Assembly (NCBI GenBank): GCA_024401295.1
Contig: JAKSLG010000001.1
Span: forward strand, 186,001-250,000
Source: Bacteroidales bacterium
GTDB lineage: Bacteria; Bacteroidota; Bacteroidia; Bacteroidales; Marinilabiliaceae
DNA length: 64,000 nt
Direction of reading: 5' to 3'
Shown piece by piece: positions 45,868 to 55,811 of the stretch. The translations under genes and the position numbers were made by a program. How positions within the stretch are numbered: the first letter of the stretch is position 1; each line of letters starts with the position of its first letter. The notes under the pieces are model-generated. The model saw only the letters and a list, made by a program, of their open reading frames with translations. It searched no databases and was not told where the DNA came from.

Positions 45868-45874
45868 TAGAATT

Positions 45875-46612
45875 ATGAAGACATACCATTATAGCGAAAT
45901 AGATTCGACAAATAGTCAGTTGCGTCGACTAATAGTTTCTGGCGAGGCTGATAATTTCATGATCGTGACTGCAGATTATCAAACGGCGGGTCGTGGTCAA
46001 GTAGGGAATTGTTGGGAAAGTGAAAATAATAAGAACTTGCTTTTTAGTATTCTTCTCCGTCCGCAATCTTTAGATGTCAGGTTGCAATATTATTTGTCGA
46101 TGGCTATATCTGTCGCAGTTGTCGCTGCAATCTCGCCAATCGTTGCTTCTGCTTCTGTAAAAGTGAAGTGGCCTAATGACATATATGTTGGAGATAAGAA
46201 GTTGGCTGGCATACTCATTGAAAATACACTTCGTGAAACTAAAATAGGTGATTGTATAGTTGGTATTGGTCTTAATGTCAATCAGGATAAGTTTCTGTCG
46301 GATGCTCCAAATCCTGTTTCTATGCTAAATATTACGGGACGTGAGCATGATATCTCATTGATAGCTGAAAGTATTCGTCGACATATGATGCTTGCTTTGG
46401 ATGATGTCAATAACCAGCGATGGTCCGACATTATCTCTGCATACATGAGTATCTTGTATCGTTACGATGGCGAGTTCCACCCATTCCGTGATCCACAAGG
46501 TGATTTCATGGCTCGTATTTCGGCAGTTGAGCCAGATGGGCATATTCATTTAATTGACGAGAAATTTTCGGAAAGAATTTATACCTTCAAGGAGGTGGAA
46601 TTCATAATTTGA
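45875..46612 (+). CDS. birA: Biotin--[acetyl-CoA-carboxylase] ligase
   Basis: BirA attaches biotin to carboxylase carrier domains. The 245-residue protein is the short form with no N-terminal DNA-binding domain, so it is not a repressor. It has the biotinyl-AMP loop TAGRGQVGNCW and the KWPNDIYVGDKKLAGILIE segment. I start at ATG 45875 (MKTYHYSEIDSTNSQLRR); the longer open frame would cross the terminator upstream. Confidence 0.94.
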   Translation: MKTYHYSEIDSTNSQLRRLIVSGEADNFMIVTADYQTAGRGQVGNCWESENNKNLLFSILLRPQSLDVRLQYYLSMAISVAVVAAISPIVASASVKVKWPNDIYVGDKKLAGILIENTLRETKIGDCIVGIGLNVNQDKFLSDAPNPVSMLNITGREHDISLIAESIRRHMMLALDDVNNQRWSDIISAYMSILYRYDGEFHPFRDPQGDFMARISAVEPDGHIHLIDEKFSERIYTFKEVEFII

Positions 46613-46652
46613 TGTTATATTGTACTGCCTAATTTGATACATGTCACTTGTT

Positions 46653-47441
46653 ATGGATTATAAATCAATATGCGATGATGTTGTAGAGCTCGCTCGTACG
46701 ACTGGTCTTGCTCTTTTGGAATATCGTTCAAAAAATGAGCTTGTTATTGAGACTAAGGGTCACAATGATTTCGTGACTCAGATGGACAAATTTTCTGAAA
46801 AGTTGCTTGTTGAGGGACTTTCGAGAATTGTTCCTCAGGCGGGTTTTATTGCCGAAGAGTCTACGAGAACTGATCGAGGAGATGTGTATAACTGGGTCGT
46901 TGATCCTATTGATGGAACAACAAATTTTATCCATTCATTGCCGCCATACGCAATCAGCATTGCACTTATGGAAAATGATAAAGTGGTAGTCGGAGTGATT
47001 TTTGAACTCGGAATGAAAGATATGTTCTACGCGTGGATTGGTGGTGGAGCATATCTGAATGGAAAAAGAATTTCAGTATCCAAAGCTACGACTGTTGAGG
47101 CATCACTCATAGCAACAGGTTTTCCATATAACAATTTCGAACGCATGGATGGCTATATGAAATCGTTGTATCAGTGTATGACGGTTTCTCATGGCGTCCG
47201 TCGTTTGGGGTCAGCCGCAACCGATTTAGCATATACTGCAGCAGGACGTTTTGATGTATTCTATGAGTATGACCTCAAGCCATACGACGTGGCGGCAGGA
47301 AGTCTGCTTGTGACTGAAGCTGGCGGAAAAGTGTCGGATTTCCGTGATGGCGATGATTATATCTTTGGTCGTGAAATTGTTGCTGACAATGGTGCAATAC
47401 ATGGCGATTTTATGAAAATAATCAAAGATACTCTCGTATGA
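46653..47441 (+). CDS. suhB: Inositol monophosphatase family protein
   Basis: This 262-residue Mg2+/Li+-type phosphatase has the metal-binding motifs EEST, DPIDGTTNFIHSLP and the C-terminal YDLKPYDVAAG. Its substrate could be inositol-1-phosphate or another sugar phosphate; this cannot be told from sequence. A start at 46641, four codons earlier, is equally possible. Its stop overlaps the start of the following glycosyltransferase (ATGA), so they are cotranslated. Confidence 0.9.
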   Translation: MDYKSICDDVVELARTTGLALLEYRSKNELVIETKGHNDFVTQMDKFSEKLLVEGLSRIVPQAGFIAEESTRTDRGDVYNWVVDPIDGTTNFIHSLPPYAISIALMENDKVVVGVIFELGMKDMFYAWIGGGAYLNGKRISVSKATTVEASLIATGFPYNNFERMDGYMKSLYQCMTVSHGVRRLGSAATDLAYTAAGRFDVFYEYDLKPYDVAAGSLLVTEAGGKVSDFRDGDDYIFGREIVADNGAIHGDFMKIIKDTLV

Positions 47442-48463
47442 TTCCACGCGTTGCAATAGCAATTTTAAACTGGAATGGTGAGCAGTTGCTTCGCCATTAC
47501 TTGCCTATTGTGATAGCGAATTCACAACATCCGGATGCAGAGATTGTCGTTGTTGATAATCATTCGACGGATGCCAGCATTGCTCTTTTGAAAGACGAGT
47601 TTCCATCTGTCAGAATTGTTGCTCTTGATGAAAATTACGGGTTCGCAGGTGGTTATAATAAGGCTCTTTTTCAACTTGAGAATGAGTTTGTAGTGTTGCT
47701 AAATTCAGATGTTGCTCCTCGAGAAGGATGGCTTCAGCCTCTTATTGACGTGATGGATAGTGATAGCAGCATTGCAGTTTGTGCGCCGAAAATATTGGAT
47801 GACAAGAACCGCACGTTGTTTGAGTATGCGGGAGCCGCTGGTGGTTATATTGATTATTTGGGGTATCCATATTGCCGAGGTCGAGTGATGGATACAATTG
47901 AGGCTGACAATGGACAATATGACGATGATGCTGATGCGCTGTGGGTGAGTGGAGCTGCGTTCATGGTGCGTCGTAATGATTATCTCGGGTGCGGCGGACT
48001 TGATGAAGATTTTTTTGCCCACATGGAGGAAATAGATTTGTGTTGGCGACTTAGAAATGCGGGGAAACGAATTGTCGCTTGTGGACAATCATCTGTTTAT
48101 CACCTCGGAGGCGCAACGCTCAACACCATGAATCCGCATAAGACTTTTCTGAATTTTCGTAATAATCTGGCAATGATTGTCAAGAATTACAATCTGAAAA
48201 TATGGCCACTTGTGATTTTATTCAGATTGATTCTTGATGGAGTAGCGGGTATGCGATATGTTTTTATGGGACAATTTTCATTCTGTTGGGCAATTGTCAG
48301 AGCTCATTTTGCTTTTTATGCAAACATGAACGCAACGCTCAAGAAACGTAAAGCGTGCAGGCAACGAATTGTAGAGAAGGATTTGTTGCCGGAAATTGGA
48401 CGTTTTAGTTTGATTTTCAGATATTATATACAGAGAAAACGATTGTTTTCAGAGCTCGACTAG
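47438..48463 (+). CDS. Family 2 glycosyltransferase
   Basis: This 341-residue GT-A fold enzyme opens with [18 protein letters not shown] and has VVVDNHSTD, the [10 protein letters not shown] donor site, LLNSDVAP, and the acceptor region [18 protein letters not shown]. This pattern is shared with rhamnosyltransferase-like enzymes of envelope glycan synthesis. Hydrophobic segments near residues 250-290 may tether it to the membrane. It is coupled to suhB and overlaps lolD by 15 bp, tail to tail. Confidence 0.9.
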   Translation: MIPRVAIAILNWNGEQLLRHYLPIVIANSQHPDAEIVVVDNHSTDASIALLKDEFPSVRIVALDENYGFAGGYNKALFQLENEFVVLLNSDVAPREGWLQPLIDVMDSDSSIAVCAPKILDDKNRTLFEYAGAAGGYIDYLGYPYCRGRVMDTIEADNGQYDDDADALWVSGAAFMVRRNDYLGCGGLDEDFFAHMEEIDLCWRLRNAGKRIVACGQSSVYHLGGATLNTMNPHKTFLNFRNNLAMIVKNYNLKIWPLVILFRLILDGVAGMRYVFMGQFSFCWAIVRAHFAFYANMNATLKKRKACRQRIVEKDLLPEIGRFSLIFRYYIQRKRLFSELD

Positions 48464-49102
48464 TCCGTCCTTTATTTTTATCATTCTGTCGCACATGGAT
48501 GCTAAATGCATGTCGTGTGTAACGATGACAAAAGTCTGGCCATATCGCTCTCGAAGCGAGAAGAATAATTTTTGAAGCTCTTCTGCATTCTGGCTATCAA
48601 GATTTCCTGATGGCTCATCTGCAAAAACCACAGATGGTCTGTTAATAAGTGCACGAGCAATCGCAACACGCTGTTTCTCGCCTCCACTCATTTCGCTCGG
48701 CTTGTGCTCTTTTCGGTTAGAGATGTTCAGAAAAGACATCAGTTCGAGAGCGTCTGTTTCTGCCTGACTTTTACTTTTCCCAGCGATAAGTGCTGGAAGC
48801 ATTACGTTCTCGAGTGCCGTAAATTCAGGCAGCAACTGATGAAATTGGAATACGAAACCAATATGCTTGTTTCTGAAATCAGACATCTGCTTTTCGCTCA
48901 ATTGTCCGAGGTCCGTACCGTCAATAAATACCTTGCCGGAAGTTGGTTTGTCGAGTGATCCTACGATTTGAAGCAACGTCGTTTTCCCGGCACCGCTTGC
49001 GCCGACAATTGAAACGACTTCTCCTTTTTCAATATGAAGATTAATGCCTTTCAAGACTTCGAGTGAGCCGAAACTCTTCTTTATGTTATCAGCAATGACC
49101 AT
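48449..49102 (-). CDS. lolD: LolD-type ABC transporter ATPase
   Basis: LolD drives release of lipoproteins from the inner membrane with LolC/E-type permeases. The 217-residue ATPase has Walker [13 protein letters not shown], the signature [15 protein letters not shown], Walker [14 protein letters not shown] and the H-loop VTHDMHLA. MacB-type ATPases look alike, so the lol role is an inference. No permease gene adjoins it. Last gene of the minus-strand operon, 1 bp after the thioredoxin-fold gene. Confidence 0.88.
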   Translation of the reverse strand: MVIADNIKKSFGSLEVLKGINLHIEKGEVVSIVGASGAGKTTLLQIVGSLDKPTSGKVFIDGTDLGQLSEKQMSDFRNKHIGFVFQFHQLLPEFTALENVMLPALIAGKSKSQAETDALELMSFLNISNRKEHKPSEMSGGEKQRVAIARALINRPSVVFADEPSGNLDSQNAEELQKLFFSLRERYGQTFVIVTHDMHLASMCDRMIKIKDGLVEL

Positions 49103-49103
49103 A

Positions 49104-50585
49104 TTAGTAACTGTAGTTCACGATGTCATAAATGTTGCGTTCACGAGGCGCGTTTTTCTTTAGCGATTCCTTTTTATACTTGCGAATTTCACCGGCAATG
49201 GCACTTTCGAATTTTTCAGTAGGTGCTGGTGCCGGAGCTATTGCAATTCTTCCTTCCGGATCAATTACGAAGTATGTCGGTAATGACTCTACGCCATAGT
49301 CCAAAACAACGCTTTGCATATAATTGTACGACAGAAGCGTCCATTCGATTTTCTTGTTCTGAAAATAATTCCCGATCTTATCGCTCTCTTCGTCTGTCAT
49401 GATTCCCACAACAATCATGTCTCGTTTGTATTTGCGTTGAATGCCGGATAGTGCAGGAACGTCTTTCATGCAGCTGTAATTCTGCGTATGCATAAATGCC
49501 AGATAGACAAATTTTCCTCGCATGTCCTTGAGAGTGTGCTCTTTGCCATTTGTGTCGAGCAGGACAAAATCCGGTGCTAGCGTACCAGGCTTCAGTCTGT
49601 TTTTTTTCTGAAGAATGTCAAATGCAATTTTCTTTGACTTGTCAATCTGGGCCTGATTTGTTGCTGTAATCAACATGGTGTCGGTTTGTCCGGATGCGAA
49701 ATATCCGGTGTAATATCCATCGTAGATGCCTTTGAGGATAATAGCCTCGCGTAGTTCTGTATTGGTGAATACGGCGGTGTCGCCAATAAGTGCATCGCTG
49801 ATATCTGCAAATGTCGGCGGGTTGTATTTCAGCACTTTTTCAAGTGCTGCGCCATGGCGTGTTTTGATGTGAGATGCAATGAAACTTTGACCAATAAGTC
49901 CAAGTGCATCCCAATAAGATGGCACTTCGTATGCCACATTTTCATGTGCAAATTTCTGTTGTAGAACTGTTCTTACATTGCGGAGTCGAGGTGTTGAGAA
50001 AACCTGAACCTCTCTGAACTGCACATATTTCTTGAAGAAATCGTGTTCACATCGCTGCTGCAATGCAACAGAGTCGCATTTTGCGATGATTGCGTCAGCT
50101 TTCTTTATATTTCGTGTCCTGACTAGTTCTATTGCATTTGAGTGATATGTGCTGGCAAAGAATTCGTCAAAATTTCTTATTGCTTCATTCAGACATCCAG
50201 TCGAATTTATTATTCCTAATTCAATGTTTTCCGGCTGATAGAAAGGGTTGAATCTATCGGCATCTGGTCTTGGACGAAATGGCGGAAGTGCAACTTCGTA
50301 TTCTGTATTCGGTTCGATGTAAATATGTGCACGATACGAACTCAGATCAAGGAATGCGTATGTGACATCATTAACATCTATGTTATAGTCGAAATGTCCT
50401 ACGCTATCAATCATGACAACGCCCATTAACTCTCGTGTCTTGGTGATGTAGTCTGCATATCGATATATTTCGAGATGGTATCCGGCATAGTCTTCTGCTG
50501 TGCCATGGATACGAACTTCCGATGATGCCTTTTGTGGCAGCAGGAATGCAAATACAAGTATGATATGCAGTAAAATAAATCTCAT
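49104..50585 (-). CDS. Exported TlpA-like thioredoxin-fold protein without the CXXC pair
   Basis: This 493-residue protein has a signal peptide (about 1-22), a long N-terminal region (about 23-330) of a type often found in Bacteroidota thiol-disulfide proteins, and a C-terminal AhpC/TSA-TlpA domain (about 332-470). The domain has the cis-proline loop [10 protein letters not shown] (Pro436), but the active site reads N369-Y-S-C372 in place of CxxC, so only one Cys remains. It cannot work as a normal dithiol oxidoreductase. Its start overlaps the coaD stop (ATGA). Confidence 0.85.
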   Translation of the reverse strand: MRFILLHIILVFAFLLPQKASSEVRIHGTAEDYAGYHLEIYRYADYITKTRELMGVVMIDSVGHFDYNIDVNDVTYAFLDLSSYRAHIYIEPNTEYEVALPPFRPRPDADRFNPFYQPENIELGIINSTGCLNEAIRNFDEFFASTYHSNAIELVRTRNIKKADAIIAKCDSVALQQRCEHDFFKKYVQFREVQVFSTPRLRNVRTVLQQKFAHENVAYEVPSYWDALGLIGQSFIASHIKTRHGAALEKVLKYNPPTFADISDALIGDTAVFTNTELREAIILKGIYDGYYTGYFASGQTDTMLITATNQAQIDKSKKIAFDILQKKNRLKPGTLAPDFVLLDTNGKEHTLKDMRGKFVYLAFMHTQNYSCMKDVPALSGIQRKYKRDMIVVGIMTDEESDKIGNYFQNKKIEWTLLSYNYMQSVVLDYGVESLPTYFVIDPEGRIAIAPAPAPTEKFESAIAGEIRKYKKESLKKNAPRERNIYDIVNYSY

Positions 50586-51067
50586 TTTATTATTTCTCTG
50601 AGTTTTTCTGGCAGAAATAGTGACGCATCTCCGCCATGACGAAGAATGTCGCGAACAATAGTGCTGTTTACAGGCGTGTGTTCCGGCTTTGTAAGCAGAA
50701 AGGCGGTATCGATACCTGTCATCTGCTTGTTGACTTGTGCAATGGCACGTTCGTATTCGAAATCGGCAGATGTGCGTATGCCGCGGAGTATGTGTGATGC
50801 GCCAATCTGTTTTGCGAAATCGACGGTAAGACCTTCGTATGCAGCTACTTCAATGTTCGGATATGCTTCAAAAACTGTCTTGATATGCATGATGCGTTCC
50901 TCTGTTGAAAAGTAGCATTTTTTCTCGCTATTGACACCAATTGCAACGACAATTGAGTCAAAAAGTTCCAATCCTCGCAGAACAATATTTTCGTGTCCTA
51001 CTGTGAATGGGTCGAAAGCGCCTGGGAATATGGCTTTCGTCGGTTTATGCATTTTATTCTGTTCCAT
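50582..51067 (-). CDS. coaD: Pantetheine-phosphate adenylyltransferase
   Basis: CoaD adenylylates 4'-phosphopantetheine in the penultimate step of coenzyme A synthesis. The 161-residue protein has the T/HxGH motif in PGAFDPFTVGHENIV, ILRGIRTSADFEYE, and the late motif NSTIVRDI. Length is normal. It is embedded between the methyltransferase-glycosyltransferase fusion (1 bp gap) and the TlpA-like gene. A start at Met6 is possible. Confidence 0.95.
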   Translation of the reverse strand: MEQNKMHKPTKAIFPGAFDPFTVGHENIVLRGLELFDSIVVAIGVNSEKKCYFSTEERIMHIKTVFEAYPNIEVAAYEGLTVDFAKQIGASHILRGIRTSADFEYERAIAQVNKQMTGIDTAFLLTKPEHTPVNSTIVRDILRHGGDASLFLPEKLREIIK

Positions 51068-51068
51068 G

Positions 51069-52475
51069 TTATCTGAATCTGATTTTCATGGCGGCGAATG
51101 CACTCATCTTGAGGAGCAGCAAACCATGCTTAAATCGTGAAATATTGGTTGAACCATAGGTTCGTTCTCTATATCTGATAGGAAGATCGATCATTTTGAG
51201 ATTCAATTTATGCGCTCCGAAAAGCATGTCGAAATCACCAAATGGATCAAAGTCTCCAAAGAATTTTCTTCCTTCTGTCAGTCGTTGCCAGTCTGTCCGC
51301 ATCATAACCTTTGTTCCGCACAAAGTGTCTTTGATAGAGCTCTCGAGAATCCATGAGAACAGTCTGCTGAAGAAATGATTGCCAATGGTATTGAGCGTTC
51401 GCATAGCCTCTTTTTCCATCGGATATACAAGTCGGACTCCATTGATGAATTCGCCTTTACCCGTGGCAATGGCATTGTAGAATTTTGGCAAGTCTTCTGG
51501 TGGAACGGTTAAATCGGCGTCGAGAATCATTAGAACGTCGCCTGTGGCAGCCGCATATCCTTTCCTGACAGCATCACCTTTGCCTTTGCCATCCTGTTTC
51601 ATTATCTTGATGTCTCGTTTGCCCTCAAATTCCTCCTTCGTCTTCTCGATTATTGCCCATGTATCGTCTGTAGAATTTCCTTCTACAAATATTATTTCAG
51701 TATGGTTGCCCATGTCTGGAATTCGTTCCACAGCAGCCCGAATGTTCCCACTTTCATTGCGTGCTGGAACAACTACGCTGACCGAATATTTGTTCTCCCA
51801 ATTGTCTTCACGAGGCATTGGACGTGCAAAAATGTAATTGTTCAATGCGAAGAAACTGAAAACCGGCAGATGTGACAATATTCTGTTGAAGAGGGTCGAA
51901 ATTATTGGTATGTTGAACGGAATCAGCATACTTGAATTCGTTCTGTATGTCTCAAAGCCAGTTAGATACAGAAGATTTACGAGGTCTTTCTTTGAAAGCC
52001 AGTTTTGTTGCGGTGTCTTGCGTTTTATGCCTATTGCTTCTGCAAAACCAATCATCGGTTCCCACAAACGGCTGTAAGATGTGATTATTATGCGGGTTTT
52101 CTCGTGGCAAAGTTTTTTGATTTGCTCAAGAACTAGCTCGATGTCGTCGAGGAAGCCGACAAGATTTGACATTACGACTACATCGAATTTGCCTATTTCT
52201 GCAATGTTTTCTGCCCGCATGCAGAAGAATTCAACGTCCGAATATTTCTGTTTAGCCTGTGCAATCAGTTCTTCGCAAAAATCTATTCCGACTTTTTTTG
52301 AGCCGTTGATTTTGCCAATGAACTCTCCACTACCACATCCGATTTCGATGATGCTTTGTTGCGGATGAATATAGTAGTTGCAGTATTCAGTGATGGAGTC
52401 CCAATAATAAGACCTTCGCTGGCGGTATTTTTGCCAGCCGTCCGAGGCTTTCTTGAAATATTCCAGCGTTGTCAT
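51069..52475 (-). CDS. Fused SAM methyltransferase and dolichyl-phosphate-sugar-synthase-like glycosyltransferase
   Basis: This 468-residue protein has two enzyme domains. Residues 1-200 are a class I methyltransferase with the SAM loop IIEIGCGSGEF and VVVMSNLVGFL. Residues about 230-465 are a GT2 domain like dolichyl-phosphate mannose synthase: VVVPARNESGNI, EGNSTDDTW, LDADLTVPPEDLPKF, CGTKVMMR and YRERTYGSTNISRF. It has no C-terminal membrane pair. It is translationally coupled to the GT-C gene before it (ATGA), suggesting that it makes the lipid-linked sugar the GT-C enzyme uses. Confidence 0.88.
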   Translation of the reverse strand: MTTLEYFKKASDGWQKYRQRRSYYWDSITEYCNYYIHPQQSIIEIGCGSGEFIGKINGSKKVGIDFCEELIAQAKQKYSDVEFFCMRAENIAEIGKFDVVVMSNLVGFLDDIELVLEQIKKLCHEKTRIIITSYSRLWEPMIGFAEAIGIKRKTPQQNWLSKKDLVNLLYLTGFETYRTNSSMLIPFNIPIISTLFNRILSHLPVFSFFALNNYIFARPMPREDNWENKYSVSVVVPARNESGNIRAAVERIPDMGNHTEIIFVEGNSTDDTWAIIEKTKEEFEGKRDIKIMKQDGKGKGDAVRKGYAAATGDVLMILDADLTVPPEDLPKFYNAIATGKGEFINGVRLVYPMEKEAMRTLNTIGNHFFSRLFSWILESSIKDTLCGTKVMMRTDWQRLTEGRKFFGDFDPFGDFDMLFGAHKLNLKMIDLPIRYRERTYGSTNISRFKHGLLLLKMSAFAAMKIRFR

Positions 52476-54148
52476 TGGGCCTCCTCCATTTTTGCTTTTA
52501 TCTTATCTGCGTAGTTGTAATCTATTGCAAACAAGTAAGTTGGTTCGCTGTCTGCATCGCCACATTGCCCAACAAGCGTGAATATGTGCGGATATTTTTC
52601 AGCAATAAATCCCATGTAGCGATGTATCGTATTGATAATATCTCCGTTAGGAATCATCGGATCTTTTCTGAGACTAGCAGCAATTATATGCGTCACTTTT
52701 CTGTCTCGTAAATTGTCAAGAAGTTCGTCAGCATCTTCTGACTCAAAGTTGTATATGCCGTAGAACTTCTGACCTCCCGCGTAAATTCTGGCCATGTTTG
52801 GCTTACGACATGCCACGTATGATCCTTCTGGTAGTTCTTCGTAGACTTTTTGACAGATACTCAAGTAGTTGTACCAGTCTGGCGTGAAGCCATATAACAT
52901 GTCTCCACTCAGATTCTTTTGTAAAATCTGAAGGTCTATCTTGCTTAATGATTGCGACATGGTCAGAATGCCACACATTCCAACGATTACGAGACAAATT
53001 AGTGGTGCTTTGCGTCCAAATAGATGCTTGCATATTTGGCCGAGTCCATACAGAATGACCATCAGTGCAATCCCAACGTATGGTATGATAAGGCGGAACT
53101 GATCCCAAATTGCCTGAAGGACAACGAATGTTATTCCAAGCATGACGGCGCTTGTAATCGCGAGCATCAATATGCATCTGTTCTTCCTCCACGCTTCAAA
53201 AGCTCCGTATGCGAAAAGCAGATAGATAAAAATCGTTACAGCAGGATTTGTAGCTCTGTCTTCAGCTTTGCGCAAGCCGACAATACGCATCAAATGCTTT
53301 GATACATAGAGGTTTGAGTTGTCAACAAGTCGTCCAAAATAACCGCTGACGGTCTCCTGCCCATCCTCGATCTGATATGGATGAACTTGCATGAGTGATT
53401 CCAGCTGTCTGTTATCCTGCTTTATCTCTCCCCATATTGCCGTACGCAGTCCGAACCATAGTGCTCCAACGGCAATTATTGACGCTACAAACATGATAGC
53501 TTTCTTCGGCTTCTTGCAGATCAGGAGATATGCAATGCCTGCAATTCCGAAACCGAAGCCAACCGTTCGTATCAAATATGCAACAACAACGAACATCGCA
53601 GCCAATACGGCGTTTATCCATGTCTTTTTGGGATTGGAATATTCACGTGATTCCAATCGCATTATGAAACCTATGGCAGCGTACTCAACAACGATGTATA
53701 ATGCTTCGGAATATGTCATGCAGCCAAAGAACAGAAGCCATGAGTTGATGCTCATGAGTGCCATGACTGCAAGCACAAGGCGAACATTCACCCTGTTCCG
53801 CAAGACTTTATAGAATATTAACTGAGACGTGATGATGAGCAATAGCGATGTTGCTTTTAGAACCACGAGCCTTGCGCCGAAAAGCCATACAAAAACTGCA
53901 AGGAATATCGGGTACATCGGACCTTGATATGTCGGATATGTGCCACTTGCAACGAGGTCGATTGCACGTGTTATGTATGTGCTGTCATCTCCGCCCTCGT
54001 CAATGCGCATATTGAAAAGAAATATGCCCATAATCGCCGTTATCGCAACAAGTATTGCGGCAATGATATTGGCATTCTTCTCAATGAAACCGAGTGCACC
54101 GGCACTCTCATTGACCATCTGTTCCGAATTTTCTTTTCTCTTTTTCAT
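52472..54148 (-). CDS. GT-C-fold membrane glycosyltransferase
   Basis: This 558-residue inner-membrane protein has about ten to twelve hydrophobic segments between residues 28 and 400, then a soluble C-terminal part (about 420-558). After the first membrane segment it has the acidic motif RIDEGGDDSTYITRA, as in GT-C enzymes (PMT/ArnT type) that use polyprenyl-phosphate sugars. Acceptor and sugar are unknown. The coupled gene for a polyprenyl-phosphate-sugar synthase supports the role. Confidence 0.82.
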   Translation of the reverse strand: MKKRKENSEQMVNESAGALGFIEKNANIIAAILVAITAIMGIFLFNMRIDEGGDDSTYITRAIDLVASGTYPTYQGPMYPIFLAVFVWLFGARLVVLKATSLLLIITSQLIFYKVLRNRVNVRLVLAVMALMSINSWLLFFGCMTYSEALYIVVEYAAIGFIMRLESREYSNPKKTWINAVLAAMFVVVAYLIRTVGFGFGIAGIAYLLICKKPKKAIMFVASIIAVGALWFGLRTAIWGEIKQDNRQLESLMQVHPYQIEDGQETVSGYFGRLVDNSNLYVSKHLMRIVGLRKAEDRATNPAVTIFIYLLFAYGAFEAWRKNRCILMLAITSAVMLGITFVVLQAIWDQFRLIIPYVGIALMVILYGLGQICKHLFGRKAPLICLVIVGMCGILTMSQSLSKIDLQILQKNLSGDMLYGFTPDWYNYLSICQKVYEELPEGSYVACRKPNMARIYAGGQKFYGIYNFESEDADELLDNLRDRKVTHIIAASLRKDPMIPNGDIINTIHRYMGFIAEKYPHIFTLVGQCGDADSEPTYLFAIDYNYADKIKAKMEEAQ

Positions 54149-54382
54149 CTACTTCTGCATATCTTCAACGTTGAGCTTCGAAGCGTGTTCGATTCTGTCC
54201 ATTGACTGAACACAGTGTATGCCTCGTTTACGCATGGCTTTACTCTGTCCAATGTGCTCACTATGAAAAGTGCCGTCTTTCTTGAATAGAATTTGCACCG
54301 CAAGCAGGATGACTGCTATTCCGATGATTGGAAGTATGAGAAAAAATATTTGCAACATTTCATAGAGAATTTTGGAGAGCAA
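54149..54382 (-). CDS. Small single-span membrane protein, unknown function
   Basis: This protein of up to 77 residues has one membrane segment (about 10-32), a short basic-to-polar tail and the conserved-looking end RGIHCVQSMDR. I recall similar small proteins in Bacteroidota but no function. A start at Met9 (54358) gives a more typical N-terminus. It lies between mtaB and the GT-C gene, 0 bp from the latter, so it is part of the operon. Confidence 0.7.
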   Translation of the reverse strand: MLSKILYEMLQIFFLILPIIGIAVILLAVQILFKKDGTFHSEHIGQSKAMRKRGIHCVQSMDRIEHASKLNVEDMQK

Positions 54383-54400
54383 ATATAATAATTTCGGCGA

Positions 54401-55750
54401 TTACTTCAATATTTTGCCAACAAGTGCTTGTTTGTCAAGCGTTAACATTTCGAGATGTATCTTTTGTATCGTGTTTGATAATGAAGCATCAAATGGAATT
54501 TCTACTTTGAGATAATTATCTGTGAATCCATACATTACGCCATCTTTTTCGTTTGATTCGACAAGGATTTTTGCATCTTGTCCTATGTGTTTTTTGTAGA
54601 AAGCTATCCTATGCTCTTCTGAAATCTCATGCAGAATAGCGTTGCGTCTATGACGCTCTTCGATAGGAATGACAGGTTTTATGTTCAAGGCTTGTGTGCC
54701 AGGTCTTTCGCTATATGTGAATACGTGCAGTTGTGAAAAATCTAGTTCACTAATAAATCGCTTGCTCTCTTCAAAGTATTCATCTTTTTCTCCATTCACG
54801 CCGACTATCACGTCGATGCCGATAAAAGCGTGAGGCATCAAACTCTTTATTGTAGCAATTTTTTCGGCGAAAAAAGCGCTGTCGTATCGTCTTCTCATGA
54901 GTTTCAACACTGCATCTGATCCAGATTGAAGCGGTACGTGAAAATGGGGCATGAATTTGTCCGACTGCGCGACATGTTTTATGATTTCGTCGGTCAGAAG
55001 GTTTGGTTCAATTGACGAGATTCGATAGCGCTCCACACCTTCTACAAGTTCAAGTTGCTCAATGAGTTGTAGAAATGTTTGGCCATTCCTGTGACCGAAA
55101 TCGCCAATGTTTACACCCGTCAGGATTATCTCCTTTGCACCATGAATGGCCGCACATTTAGCTTGTTCAATGGTGCTGGCGATATCTGCACTTCGGCTTG
55201 TTCCTCGTGCGAATGGAATCGTGCAGTACGAGCAAAAATAATCGCAGCCGTCTTGTATTTTCAAGAACGAACGCGTTCTGTCACCGGATGAAAAAGAAGG
55301 CATGAAAGCCTTGTCTTTCATGATCTCGCTCGTGCATACAAAGGCTTTCTCGCTTTTTTGTGTCAGATTGTCAATGTGTTGAACAATCTCGTTTTTCTGA
55401 TTTGAACCCAAAACAAGACTGACGCCTTTGATGGCTGCAACTTCTTCTGGCTCAAGTTGTGCATAACATCCTGTGACAACGACAATTGCATCTTTGTTTC
55501 GTTTGATGCATCGCTTTATCATGCTTCGGCATTTGCGGTTTGCCTCTTCGGTGACCGAACACGTATTGATGACATAGACGTCTGCAATATCATCGAATGA
55601 TACTCTTTCAAAACCGGCATCTGCCATGCGACGGCTCATCTCAGATGTCTCACTAAAGTTAAGCTTGCATCCGAGTGTGTGATAGGCCGCACGCCTGCTC
55701 TTGAAAATATCGTTGTCTGTCATCGTTATGCTTTTTTTGCGTTTGGACAT
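54401..55750 (-). CDS. mtaB: tRNA t6A37 methylthiotransferase MtaB
   Basis: MtaB converts t6A37 to ms2t6A in tRNAs reading ANN codons. The 449-residue radical SAM enzyme has the N-terminal MTTase domain (HTLGCKLNFSETS, NTCSVTEEANRKCR, VTGCYAQ), the radical SAM cluster motif CDYFCSYC, and a C-terminal TRAM-like region. LGCKLN sets it apart from MiaB and RimO. Met10 is an alternative start (55723). First gene of the minus-strand operon unless transcription reads through from rpmE2. Confidence 0.94.
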   Translation of the reverse strand: MSKRKKSITMTDNDIFKSRRAAYHTLGCKLNFSETSEMSRRMADAGFERVSFDDIADVYVINTCSVTEEANRKCRSMIKRCIKRNKDAIVVVTGCYAQLEPEEVAAIKGVSLVLGSNQKNEIVQHIDNLTQKSEKAFVCTSEIMKDKAFMPSFSSGDRTRSFLKIQDGCDYFCSYCTIPFARGTSRSADIASTIEQAKCAAIHGAKEIILTGVNIGDFGHRNGQTFLQLIEQLELVEGVERYRISSIEPNLLTDEIIKHVAQSDKFMPHFHVPLQSGSDAVLKLMRRRYDSAFFAEKIATIKSLMPHAFIGIDVIVGVNGEKDEYFEESKRFISELDFSQLHVFTYSERPGTQALNIKPVIPIEERHRRNAILHEISEEHRIAFYKKHIGQDAKILVESNEKDGVMYGFTDNYLKVEIPFDASLSNTIQKIHLEMLTLDKQALVGKILK

Positions 55751-55755
55751 AAAAT

Positions 55756-55791
55756 AAAAAGTGGCTCTTCATCCCTGAATAGCCACTTTTT
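55756..55791. terminator. Two-way terminator between rpmE2 and mtaB
   Basis: AAAAAGTGGCT (55756-55766) and AGCCACTTTTT (55781-55791) form a perfect 11-bp stem with A and T flanks. It ends rpmE2 transcription 20 bp after the gene. Confidence 0.9.
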
Positions 55792-55811
55792 ATATCGTCG
55801 CTTTGCCAAAA

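Noticed and set aside
45791..45874. N-terminal extension of BirA, possibly as a DNA-binding domain
   Set aside because: The stretch spans the terminator hairpin, is too short for a winged helix and lacks its pattern.
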